Assembly: GCF_032854445.1 (NCBI RefSeq)
Contig: NC_088298.1
Location: forward strand, 15,675,504-15,739,503
Direction of reading: 5' to 3'
DNA from: Liolophura sinensis
Lineage: Eukaryota > Mollusca > Polyplacophora > Chitonida > Chitonidae
Length of the DNA: 64,000 bases
The notes beneath the pieces were generated by a model, which had not been told where the DNA came from, ran no database searches, and was given only the letters and a program-made list of their open reading frames with translations. The position numbers were made by a program, and so were the translations under genes. This document shows, piece by piece, positions 24,481-36,027 of this stretch (positions are counted from its first letter, which is position 1; each line of letters opens with the position of its first letter).

Positions 24481-27240
24481 GTATGAGTACATGTGTGTCG
24501 GTGCTGTCTCATGTGACAAGACAATTAAGGTCATACTGAGGCGGATACCTCGTGTGGTTATAACTATACCCCTGTCTATCAGACACGCTTTATTATAACA
24601 TGGCTACAACTGTATTCCCCCCCCATACCCCCCCCCCCCCAATTTTCCTCAAGTTGATATTGCATGCTTATAAATGTGCTCTCCCGCCACCCCCAAATTT
24701 TTCACCAACTTGTGGAATATTGCACAACTCTGTATGTGTAGATATGTTAAAAAAATTTCAGTGAAAAAGAACCCAAAAAGCAAAACCCTTCAAAAATATT
24801 CAGTTTTTATATCTTCTTTATTAAGTTTGCATGATGGTCAATGATGTGCACTTTGTATAGGCTTTAAACTTGACACTTAAAAATAACGAGCTATAATAAC
24901 ACATTCTGCTTGTCAGGCCACGGTGGTCATGGTTACAATGACTTGACAAATCTGAAAAAGTCTTCAAATGCATAAAATCCATGTATTAGAAGGTTGAATT
25001 GACAAGGGTCAGGGGTGCACTGCAGTTTGAAATGCTTGTCCTGGTTCTATTTTTAGAGTTGGTTGTTGTTGATTTGTGATTCAAAGAATTGCATGGTGAA
25101 TGGATTGCGAAATTTTCTCCAAAAATGATTGGACCAAAAATGTGCTTATGTAGTTGAACCGCTAGTGCACAGGATGCTTTTTTTTTCTGTGTAAATCTTT
25201 CATGTACTTGCTCTCTTGGATATGTTTAGATAGTAGGATGATACCCTACTGGAGAAATATGTTTCAGCTCCAAAAGTAATATTTTATGCCATTTATTTGC
25301 CTGTAAAAATATAAAATTTTTGATCATTTACCATAAGCCTATTATTAATATATAGTCTGCATTGTAAGTCTCATTAGTTTTGTATTAAGATGAGACTGGT
25401 ATTATCATTTGAGTTTTGCTTACCTTATAATATGCTTTTCAGTAACTGGTCCCTTTTAATTTAACAGTTTATGACATACATATCTTTGTCCTCATGTTTC
25501 ACTGACACCTTTGAAAAGTACTTGTTAAAAAGTCTGTAACAAAACAAGCTCAGAGTAAAAATTGCTGGCACTGTTGGTGCCGTGGTATGCTTTTGCCTAT
25601 TAATTTTAGAGGAAACAAAATGGTTGGAATGCAGTTTTATGCCTCCCTGGTACCAGCATTAACCTCATTTTATGGCAGATATGACACGGTTGTGATTTAC
25701 ATTAGCGTGGTGAGAAAATGGTCAGGCAAATTGTACCATTGAGAAAATAACAGTGGTGGAAGTAGGAGTGAACCCTGCATGATCCCTAGCTGCAGATTTG
25801 TACCTATCAGCATTAATAGGATAGATGGCTTTTCTGGCTAAAATTAGAAGCAGGATGAAAGCCGTATTGACTGGGTGGTGGTCAGAAATCAATCTTGTGA
25901 TTATTGTTTTTGATCGTTCTAATGGTAGAAGAGGAGCCATTGACATGTACACATCGATTTGTGCTGGCATTTCACTTTCAACTGACCAGGTTTGCAATTG
26001 TTTGTTAAAGATGAATGTAGTGCAGGTGCATGCCATGATATTTGAAAGTAAAGAGCTGTGGAAAATTTGGTGAATCTTACATGTATGTAAGAGTTGCAGA
26101 CAGGTAAGAAATGAAGTAGATATATAAATGTAATTAATAATGTAACATATATGTATAATACTTTTTTCACATTAAAAACAAATGTGTTGATTAAGATGGC
26201 AAAAACAGTGCAAAAAGGCATTATTTTTAGGGTGTGTCTAATATTCAGATAGGTCCTGCTCTGTCTGTTGAAAAGAAATGTCATTTGTGATAAGATACAG
26301 GATTCATTGCTGTCTACATGTCCATCGTATATAAAACCAATGTTTCCTCTAATACTTGTGTGTTGGTCTATGTGTCCCTATACCGTATGTACCTTAAAAG
26401 TCAAGTTGACTGCTGAGGTAGAAAAGACCTCCTGTCTCCACCATCCAAGTACTATTCATGGAAATAATTATAGTGGCTTAACACTTTATATAGTGATGGA
26501 ATTAAGGAGATAAAATACTTTATAGTAATGGTCGGATGGTTGAACCCTGTCTGATCCCACAGAGAGCTTTCACGCATGACGGTTAGTTGACTCCAGGGGA
26601 ATATTTATAGCATCGTATTATCCTCTGCTTTTGCTTTCGAAATGTTGGCACATTGTTCACTGGATTTAGACTACTTAGCCTTTTATTCTCAAGCCGGAAG
26701 TCTGCATTGAAATGGAAGGTAACGCCATGCAGGGATTCTAAAGGTGTCTTTATGGTTGACTTTCAACAGTCCCGCTGTATGCAGCGAAATGAATCCTGTT
26801 AAGATTTATGACTGTTGAGTCTCGACTGCAGGCTGATCTAAGGTGACCTACATGTACCCACAGAAGTAAAAAGATATTTTGAACTTGTACATTCATGTAC
26901 AATACTGATATTAGTGACAAACACTACAGGACGTGTACTGTATAGTGGGACAAGTCATAGTGTGTGAATGTAATGAGACTGCATTGCTATACATTTTCCT
27001 TTTGAATGATACATGTTAGCTTTCAGCATTGTTCATTTTGGACTTTTCCTGAAAATATTTAGTTGATAAGGGGGAAAAGTTTTCAAAGTATAACCGGTAA
27101 TATTAGTATTAAAGTTTCTTTTCCGTAGAGATTTTTACCTTAAATTGACTCATCTCAAGGAAAGCTTTTGTATCTGAAAATACATTTGTAAATCAAGGTG
27201 TTACAATTGATACTTATTTAAGGATTCTCTTTTTATCTGG
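24481..27240. other. No gene seen
   Basis: AT-rich DNA with C-rich runs near 24615-24640. Open frames at 25722-26284 on both strands have no recognisable domain and no splice context. Confidence 0.45.
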
Positions 27241-27385
27241 TAGAGTATTGAGGTCACTCCAACAAAAGATATAAGGCGATGTATGATTCAGTATTTCAGT
27301 TTTCTTGAAAATGATTTAAATAAAATGGAAATATTTTAATCGTGCATCGCCTTGTCTCTTTTGTTGGAGTGACCTCAATACTCTA
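27241..27385. mobile_element. TA-flanked hairpin MITE, 145 bp
   Basis: The left arm TAGAGTATTGAGGTCACTCC then AACAAAAGA is mirrored at the right end by TCTTTTGTTGGAGTGACC then TCAATACTCTA. Arms of about 43 bp differ by only a few bases around an AT-rich loop. The outer TA pairs suit a TA target duplication, as used by Tc1/mariner-type transposons (inference). Confidence 0.8.
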
Positions 27386-28109
27386 CTTTGTGAAGCTTAT
27401 CACTGGAAATGGAGACTTTTTACCTGGCCTCTTTTAATTTGAGCATACATCATGTAGTTCTTACCTCTGTGCTACCACAACTATTATTATCAGGTGAGGG
27501 CAGTGGGAGGGGGATGGTTCAGGTACAGTCACAGAAACATTGGTTACCCTGCTGATGAAAGTGCTTTATTTAGCTTAGTGGTGGTCAGCTGTTTGATGTC
27601 AATGATTTGACCCTTGCCTGGACTCTCAGTTGACATGTACTTGTGCCTTTGCTGAATCTTGGCTTTAGTTTATCCAAACATGGAGTATTTTTTTAGCGTT
27701 TTTACCTGGATATACATTTCACAGCTCAAATTGTTTGCAATTTCTTAAGGCTTAATTAGTCTTTTTCATTTAAAAAGAAATATATGTCGAATAATATTAT
27801 AGCATTTGAAGGCAGGATTTCAAATGCTCATACAGTGTACGCCTCTTCGAAATGACGGTATTATACATGTAGATGTCAAATGAAAAGTTACAAACATTGT
27901 ACATGTACCAATAAATTTCAGGAATTTTCGTGACTCAAAATTTGGGAGAGCATTTAATTTTAAAGTTTGCTTTTGATTCTGATTTTGTAGACATGCTACA
28001 AGATTTCAGATACGTCATACACGAATATCCAAATTTTTATACAAAAAAGTACAGTTCATTATGGGCACCTACTTGTAGGTTTGTGCCAAAAATACAGCAT
28101 ATATTTTTT

Positions 28110-28225
28110 TTGTTTATCTGATTGGTGTCCAACTTTATACTATGCTGGGTCATTTTTTCCTGGGTGCAGGAAACCGGCCTGTGTGCCTGGGATAAACCAC
28201 CAGCATTTGGCAAATTACCGACAGA
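28110..28225 (-). mobile_element. Diverged family-1-type SINE (minus strand)
   Basis: Plus-strand CTGATTGGTGTCCAACTTTA, then GGGATAAACCACCAGCATTT GGCAAATTACCGACAGAC. Shares the body variant of 6915-7050. Confidence 0.5.
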
Positions 28226-29527
28226 CATTCCTATATAATAAAAGAGTAACTGTCAATATTGAAAATTTTTAGTCATAATTAAAATTATATTTAATCAACT
28301 CTTAAGTCAGTTCTTTGTGTTAAAAAAAAAGTACTGATTTTTGTGTCCTAAGTTGGTAGAGAATAGTGAAACATTAAAATTTACTCAGGAGGTCCCCCTG
28401 ACTTGTTAAGAGAGCTGTTTTGTAACTTTTCCGCGTAGAGTATACAAGTATTCTTTTATTTTGTAATTCTTTCAAAATAAAATACATAAATACTGTGAAT
28501 AAATTGTTTCAAAACTTTAAAAGGTATTGAATTGGAGTAGATTGCTGATAGACTTCATTTTATAAAGTAAAAAAAACAGTACCTATAGATAAATTTAAAC
28601 CTCTGAAAGTATTTCTCACTTTGAAAGTAACCATTTTTAACTTATTCTATTTTATACAAAACTTTTTAAATGTACAGGTGGTGTGCCCACCTACCTGTAT
28701 AGTTTGTGGGAGGGTGACCATTGCTCAGTAGGTGGTCACGCTGCTATATAATGAATGGGTCAGTCAGCTGATGCATTTGTTAGGACTGACCTATATCCAC
28801 GCTCTATATACACACAGGTATATCTGCTAACCTGTAATCAACCTGTCCCAAATCTGCTGCAGAATTGTTTCTTCCACTAAAAAAAAAAAAAAAAAAAAAA
28901 AAACGATCAGCCATTGTTAAAAGGTAGGGATGACAAAGGTGTTTGGAGTCTCAGTGGGATAGTGCTAAATGTCAAGCATCTGTTTTGAATGGATGAATGA
29001 ACATGTTGAAGTTTTGGTTTCCCACAATGACATATAAAGGGTCTTTGGTTTAATGGATCACCCACAGTCGTTTCACTTTAACATGGTTTGGCGGAGGATA
29101 AACTCTTTGAGGAATACTACAGGAAAAAATGCTCGAGAATATTTCTAGGTATTGAAGTGTAGATGCAGTTCTGGTGGCAGAAGTGACCTCAGAAGTGATC
29201 TCTCATAGTCTTCTTTGTGGGCAAAAAAGTCATGAGAAATGAGTGTAAGTACTATATATTAATGAACGTTATTATTTTATTTTATGATTTAACTTTTGTA
29301 AATGTTTTTCCTTGAGCATGGCATTAAGCAACCATCAGTCACTCAGTAAGCTGAACAGTTACTGAGCCTGAACATGTCAGGATACATGTACATACACATT
29401 GAACATGTCATTCATGTAAGACAACTTGAAGTATGTAAATCATTCATGGCAGCGAGAGTTGATTGATTACTCATCCTCACATTGTTCTTGCCCAAATTCA
29501 GGTTAGGATAGTGATCTGCTTTTCATA
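28226..29527. other. No gene seen; holds a 24-base poly-A run
   Basis: The poly-A run lies at about 28880-28903. Otherwise AT-rich, unrecognised sequence. Confidence 0.45.
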
Positions 29528-29700
29528 TGCTTGCATGGTGTTTATTCAAGTATTTTCTGAGGGCATTATTCTGAGTAGACTGATAAAATTATACTTATTG
29601 TGAAGATCTGATATTGGCCTGTCCAACCGATGTAGTTTTGTCTTCAAAATCGAAGTTTAAAGGTGCTCTTTTATATTTGAAAAGGTTGATGTATATTAAA
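29528..29700. mobile_element. MITE-like family M3 copy
   Basis: GGTGTTTATTCAAGTATTTT, AGACTGATAAAATTATACTT and CCAACCGATGTAGTTTTGTC match the family body. Terminal repeats are eroded. Confidence 0.6.
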
Positions 29701-29809
29701 GTGTAATGAGCTGTTTTTGAGATAAGCAAGAATACCCTTTATGTACATGTATTGACGCAGCAAAAAATTAATAGCGCGTGGAAATTCACGTAAGTATTAA
29801 ATAGTGAAG

Positions 29810-29966
29810 TACGTGGGAAGGCCTGTCAGCAACCTGTGGATGGTCGTGGGTTTTCCCCGGGTTTCTGCCTGATTTCCTCCCACTATAATGCTGGCCACTG
29901 TCGTATAAGTGAAATATTCTTGAGTTCGGCATAAAACACCAATCAAGTAAGTAAATAAATAAAAAA
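29810..29966 (+). mobile_element. SINE family 1, 3' part
   Basis: From GTACGTGGGAAGGCCTGTCA through GTGAAATATTCTTGAGTTCG to an AAGTAAGTAAATAAATAAA tail. Confidence 0.9.
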
Positions 29967-31022
29967 ATGAAACTGTGAGGTAGTCAGATTACTTCAGAAC
30001 TTCGGGTAGCTTATGGCACATGTACAGGTACATGTTTAATTTTAATACCTTTTTGGATTTATGTGAAAAAGTTGTTTTGAAAGCAGGTTCAACATGTAGT
30101 TAGGGTAATTTTAAACTGCAACTGTGCAGTAGTTTGTAGATATATGTAAATTATCATTATTCATTATGAAACGAACCTTAACCTCTAGACTCAGCTTTCC
30201 TTTGACATGGCTCTAATATGAATGTTTTCTCGTGGTGCATATATATATGTATAAAGGTCAGGGAAGACACTCGTCTTTTCATATTGGGTTAATGGCTCAA
30301 GTTGTAGCAAATAATAGATGTCATTTTTTAATCTTGTTTATGTTAGAGATAAATACTCAGTTAAATCGTTTTTCTGAAGCAGATGCCATATATTTCTCTC
30401 TAGTCAGTGGTTGTGTAAGTTGCTGGGAGCCGTCAGATAAAGATGTTTTATTGCTGTCCACAATGTAACAGAAGTACACATTGTTTGGTTTACAAAGACC
30501 GGGTTCATTTTTGGGTGAGGATCAGGGACGTACTGTGAACTTTGCAACTGAAAATTTATTGCAGAGGTCAAGGTATTGAGCCTCTCTTCACACTTGTGCA
30601 AACAAAATGGTATGGAAATTTGTGAAAATGTATTATATTGTATTTCTGTGTATGTTTGATATAAATATAGTGTCTTTCATACATAATACCTGTACATACA
30701 AGCATGTACTAGTAGAATTTGAAAGAGTTTTTATGTATAGAGTTTGCTTGCACCAACATTTTTATAAGATTCACAGTCTGGCCCTTTATGCTGAATCAGC
30801 AAGTCTCGATCTATTGATCTGCAATGAAGCAGAATGAAATACGTCTGGTATCATTGTCGCATTGTTAAAGTATGTGCATGTTTGTCATTAACAATCTTCA
30901 AGGCCTTATGAAGCCTATCACAATGTGTTTCATCTGTTTTGCATGCGTATGAAAGAGGAGGTTGAATTTAAAAATATGCTGCCCAATAGGGTTCTGGGAG
31001 ATATGTAGGATAAGGGCGGACA

Positions 31023-31492
31023 AGGTCAAAATAAACAGTTGTCGCATGCAGGTGTGCTACTTACCAACTGAAATATATGGATCATAGAGAGGGTCAAAAT
31101 GAAAAGTTACCACATATGAGTGTGCTACTTAGCAACTGAAATATATGGATCATAGAGAGGGTCAAAATAAAAAGTTGCCCCATACAAGTTTGCTACTTGG
31201 CAACTGAAATATATGGATTAAAGAGAGGGTCAAAATAAAAAGTTGCCCCATCCAAGTTTGCTACTTAGCAAATCATAGAGAGGGTTAAAATGAAAAGTTG
31301 CTGCATACAAGTTTGCCACTTAACAACTGAAATTTATGGATCATAGAGAGGGTGAAAATGAAAAGTTGCCCCATCCAAGTTTGCTACTTAGCAACTGAAA
31401 TATATGGATCATAGAGAGGGTCAAAATAAAAAGTTGCCCCATCCAAATTTGCTACTTAGCAACTGAAATATATGGATCATAGAGAGGGTCAA
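31023..31492 (+). repeat. 68-bp minisatellite, about 7 units
   Basis: GGTCAAA anchors recur at about 31024, 31092, 31160, 31228, 31283, 31351, 31419 and 31487: period 68 with one 55-bp unit. The unit holds AACTGAAATATATGGATCAT, AGAGAGGGTCAAAATAAAAA and GTTGCCCCATCCAAGTTTGC. A minus-strand SINE abuts the right end. Confidence 0.92.
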
Positions 31493-31593
31493 GGAGAGGA
31501 AGCCAGCATGAGCTGAACTCACTTTGATTGGAGGCTCCTGGGTCATTACGCCGTGCTGGCGTGCTGAGCCTGGTGGCCACGGAGGCCCTCCGG
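31493..31593 (-). mobile_element. SINE family 1, head part only, minus strand
   Basis: On the minus strand it starts GGAGGGCCTCCGTGGCCACC, passes CGCCAGCACGGCGTAATGAC CCAGGAGCC and stops at CATGCTGGCTTCCTCTCC. The 3' body is missing exactly where the 68-bp array ends. Confidence 0.85.
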
Positions 31594-32175
31594 ATCATTC
31601 TGTACCAGAAGCATTAATAATACAGTACTGTTGTTTGACCGCACATTCTCGGCAGACGGCCAGAGCTATCAGGGTGTGTTTACACACGCCCTAGAATAAT
31701 AACTCCCAGCTTACACATACACTACACACAGCTTATTACACTTATGGTTAATGCGCGTTGAAATGTTTGCCGACAACAGCTTCGGCGGCTTTATTCATGG
31801 GCCTTTCAGTAATTTATGGTGTTTTCTCCCCATTCATTTGTCAGTTTAATATACACATTTTATGTATAACAGTTACTTCATGCACAAACTACAGGGGTGA
31901 GTCAAAATGCAAACCAATAAACAGGTTCATGTTCAAATAAATCGCCCTTCAGTGATGTGCGTTCCAAACATTTTCACACTTCAGTTGTCATTTTATGGCT
32001 TGTTTATGGCTCCTGTTGTTTCTTATTGGCTGTAAAACAGTCGCTTGGAGAATATAAAAGTCAAGAGAGGTCAAAGGAGTTGTAGTTTTTTGGAATTTAG
32101 CAATAGATTCGTGGAGGGAGTGCCTGCAAGTTACATGTACATTTTGATTATGACATTATTTATGAAAAATAATAT

Positions 32176-32431
32176 TTCTCAGTTGGTTAGCGCATTAGCA
32201 CAGCGTAATGACCCAGGAGTCTCTCGGTCCCTGTGAGTTCAAGTCAAGCTCATGCTGGCTTCCTCTCTGGCCGTACGTGGGAAGGTCTGTCAGTAACTTG
32301 CGGATGGTCGTGGGTTTCCCCCGGGCTCTGCCTGGTTTCCTTCCACCATATTGCTGGCCGCCATCATATAAGTGAAATATTCTCAAGTAAGGCATAAAAC
32401 ACCAATCAAATAAATAAATAAATAAATAAAA
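32176..32431 (+). mobile_element. SINE family 1, near full length with target-site duplication
   Basis: CAGTTGGTTAGCGCATTAGC ACAGCG head, GAGTTCAAGTCAAGCTCATG, full body, (AAAT)n tail. Flanks AAAAATAATATTT and AAAAATAGTATTT look like a 13-bp duplication with one mismatch. Confidence 0.92.
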
Positions 32432-32439
32432 ATAGTATT

Positions 32440-33640
32440 TTTGATCCTACATGTGCAGTATGCACTATCCCATATACACAGGGCCACATCTAGAAAAAAA
32501 AAATTAAAGGTTCTGACTCAAAACTTTAAAGGTGACTTGGTGACAATGTGCGTAAAGAAATTTTCTGAAACGCAACAAAATGACTTCTGACAATGTGAAT
32601 GAAAGAGATTTGTATGAATACTGAACTTTTTATCAGTTAACCATCATATCTACATGTATTTAGTAGTTTGAATACAGTTTCAATGATTAAAAAGTTAGGT
32701 CTCCCATCGGTTTGGGAGTCCAAACATTTTCCAGAACTAAAATGGCTCCAGATATGGCGCAGATACAGGTACTTTTTTGTACTCATTGTTGCTCTGGTCT
32801 TTGTGACAGTTTTAAAGCAGACGGTGACATTTGTGGAACGGTTTGTGCAGTGTTGGATTTGTTGAAGACCACTTGACTCGTCTTTAACTGTCTTCAACAG
32901 TGTGGCATGCAGGTACACCACAACCCTTTGACATATGTGGACAAGTGTGAAAACCTCACCTGTTTGCATACATTTACTTGAGCCTGCTTTTGTTAAAGGT
33001 GGAGAAAACATAAAATTAACATTAAGGTCAGATGAAAGAGTGTGAAAAGTTATTCCTAGATGTGGTCTTCAATATTTTTTTCTGATTTTCCTCAAGGAGA
33101 AAAAGACATTTGAAAATAATTTTTTGTGCAGTGGGTATTTGGGACCACCTTTTGGTACTTACAGTCTTTGTTTCATAATGTCATAAATGAGGATGTAACA
33201 TAGGTTAATAAATATTTTTGCACTAGAATTTGTTCTTTTCAGCTGACAAATGTCTTAAACCTCAATTTAGATCATATTTATGTTTTTAATATATTCATAA
33301 ATATCATAATTTAGGTTAAATGCATATGTTTCGGTATAAACAACAAATTTACATTCAAATAAATTTATTAGGCAAACATCACATCCTTATTTAGAACTTA
33401 AGAATTATTTAAAAAAATTCTTAAGTATGTCTTCTCTCAAAAATCATGAAAATAAAGCTATGGACAAGGTGATATTCTCTGAAAGTGTAGCCTTATACCC
33501 AATTAAATTGAATCTGAATGTGTATGACTAGAATAAACGTCAATAAGGTTGTTCCCCCCAAAAAGTACATGTGATCAGAGGAAAATCCATGCTTGACAAG
33601 TAACTACTATGTAGTTACTCTACATACAGTATGTAGGTAT
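32440..33640. other. No gene seen
   Basis: AT-rich, unrecognised. A minus-strand open frame at 32637-33011 has no domain match I can recognise. Confidence 0.45.
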
Positions 33641-33654
33641 TACAAAAGCTTTAG

Positions 33655-34345
33655 TATACGAACTCCTATTCAGGTAGTGGTACATGTAGGTCCTCCTAGG
33701 AAGGTTCAGGTGTCTGTATTATTTGATATGCTAATTCGCAGCGGAACATCCAGGCATCCCAGGTAACCATTTATGCACTAGTTGGTGTTATAAAAGGTGT
33801 ATTATACAGACAGCAATTCAGGTAATGCTAGGCTCTCCCAGAAAGGTACCTGTGTCTGCATCATTGATATGCTAATTAGTGGTGGAACATCCAGGTATGC
33901 CAGGTAACTATGATGCATTGGTTGGTATTATAAAAGGTTTAGTTTACTGACTGCTATTCAGGTAATGCTAGGCTCTCCCAGAAAGGTACCTGTGTCTGCA
34001 TCATTGATATGCTAATTAGCGGTGGAACATCCATGTATGCCAGGTAACTATGATGCACTAGTTGGTATTATAAAAGGTTTAGTTTACTGACTGCTATTCA
34101 GGTAATGTTATGCTCTCCCAGAAAGGTACCTGTGTCTGCATCATTGATATGCTGATTAGCGGTGGAACATCCAGGCACTATGTACTATTGCCTATTATGT
34201 TCATGTATTTATTCTATGCCACATTTAGGTACATCATGTATTTAAAAAGCTTTGTTCTACAGACTGCAATTCAGGTAGTGTTTGGTTGTCCCAGAAAAAG
34301 TACCTGTCTCATTTGATGTGCTAATTAGCAGTGTATATATCAGGT
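33655..34345 (+). repeat. 140-bp tandem repeat, about 5 units
   Basis: GGCTCTCCCA-type anchors lie at 33831, 33971 and 34111 (exact 140-bp spacing), with diverged units on both sides. The unit has AGAAAGGTACCTGTGTCTGC, ATGCTAATTAGCGGTGGAAC and GGTATTATAAAAGGTTTAG. The ends are the oldest part. Confidence 0.9.
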
Positions 34346-34849
34346 ATTACTGTTATGTAGTTTGCTCTGTAAAAGCACTCGTATTTCACCAATGTCCTTT
34401 TGGTCAACTTTGAACTTTTGCCCGTAGTTGTCGTACATGTCCTGGTCTGATTCATTCAGTTCATTGTATATGGGATTCTAACCAAATCTCCATTTAAGGA
34501 CAGGGCTGTTGTTGTTGTTTGTTGTCTTGTTTTATTTATACGTTCATACTAGATGTATTATTATTCATACTGGTATCATAATAAAACACATGTTACTTGT
34601 AAAGCTGTATATTTATTTCTCTCACAACTCGCTCAGGGCAGGAGCATTCATGATGGCTGTACATAGAACGTTTGAAAACCTTTTTTTTGCATGCATACAG
34701 TGTACATGGATGATTTTTTTTGAGTTAGTACACTTTTATGGAGCGTATATTTTATGTATTGACCTTGACATAATATTTGCAGAAAATGTGAAAAGTATAC
34801 ATTGAGTCTCAATCTGAGCATAAGTACAGCTGTATAAAGTCCATGTAAA

Positions 34850-35030
34850 GTATTCCCTTAAATTTAGCTCCCAAAACGTGCATTTTTTAGGCAAATAAAG
34901 GTCATGAAACATTACCTTTGGTACTTATGAACTTGAATTTTCCAGTAGGATATCATCTTATTTTCCAAACAAATCTCAAAGCACATCTCTAGTATTAATA
35001 GAACTTTCAGAATTTATAGACTACAGGAAT
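34850..35030 (+). repeat. Dispersed repeat R1 copy
   Basis: AAATTTAGCTCCCAAAACGT, GGCAAATAAAGGTCATGAAA CATTACC, AATTTTCCAGTAGGATATCA and AATAGAACTTTCAGAATTTA follow the R1 order. Confidence 0.6.
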
Positions 35031-35461
35031 AAATTTTTTTTTTTCAAATACAGTGAGTCTTGTTATATAGTTTTCATAAGCAGAACAGAAAGCCTGAATC
35101 ATTTTGCCAGATTCTTTGTGCAGGAATAACACCCCAGATTCTTGAAAAGGTGACACGTGTACATGTAGAAATGAACTGGTTCAAGTAGTGGAGGTCTGCA
35201 TCAGGTGACGATATATGAGCACAGTATGTTATCTGCTCGGAGTTGTCGATTATTTCTAGTTTTATTACACTTTACAAGTTTAAATGCAAAGGAGCATCAT
35301 TTGTAGTTTTATTTGCATGCTGTATTTCACCTGAGGTTTGGTATGTAATACTAGTACATATGTGTTTTTACTGTAAAAGGAAAATTTTGCGTTTAATCCT
35401 GAATTGAGTCATAGCTAAAACATCCCTTATTTGCCCCTCAGCTGAAGAGGAATGAACCAAG

Positions 35462-35660
35462 TACTGATTGGCTTGGTGTCAGAATAATGTGACTGGGTGC
35501 TTCATCATGTTGGGTGTCTTTGGCATGGCGTTCCAGTGAGGCAGCACTGTACATACATGGAGGTCAGCATTGGCTCCAGCCGGCTGCAAAGAGACACTTT
35601 CAAGATACGACAGAAATAATGTTGACACCAATGTTAAACCCCAGTAAAACCCCAAAGCAG
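35462..35660 (+). mobile_element. SINE family 2, core and tail
   Basis: GGTGTCAGAATAATGTGACT GGGTG, TGGGTGTCTTTGGCATGGCG and CCAGTGAGGCAGCACTGTA form the family core. It ends in ATGTTAAACCCCAG. It lies some 270 bp upstream of anion exchanger exon 1. Confidence 0.7.
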
Positions 35661-35928
35661 ACTGAGTTCATTTTGAGAAATTAGTGTGTGCTGATGTAAT
35701 AATAACATGTGGCAAATTCATGCTGATGCCGAACATAAAACATGCATGGTACATGACTCTGTTCCACTTTTTGATTCATTTTGGTATTATTACTGTGAGT
35801 ACTTAATCTATAAGACCATTAATATTTCATTTATATTAAACATTATCACAATGTCATTAGCCAGTCAGACGTCGTGTTTAGTACATTTCACTGCTTAACC
35901 AATCACCTCTTTTGTCTTTGTCTGCCAG

Positions 35929-36027
35929 GTGTGTCACATACCTGTAATTGGAGTAACAGATGTGAGGATTTCCATGGCAACGGCAGGTGGGTCAAGTCGT
36001 GATCATGGAGATCGTAACAGTCAAGAG
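35929..36027 (+). CDS. Anion exchanger exon 1 in this window: 5'UTR and first 18 codons
   Basis: A pyrimidine-rich tract and CAG acceptor end at 35928, and the donor GAG|gtaagg lies at 36027/36028. An ATG at 35974 in a good context (tttccATGGCA) opens 18 codons reading [18 protein letters not shown]. The exon ends in phase 0, which fits the phase-0 start of the exon at 53002. Because it starts with an acceptor, at least one noncoding exon should lie upstream. No in-frame stop lies between the acceptor and the ATG, so the true start could be further 5'. The short leader has no family motif, so this exon rests on splice signals, Kozak context and phase alone. Confidence 0.6.
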
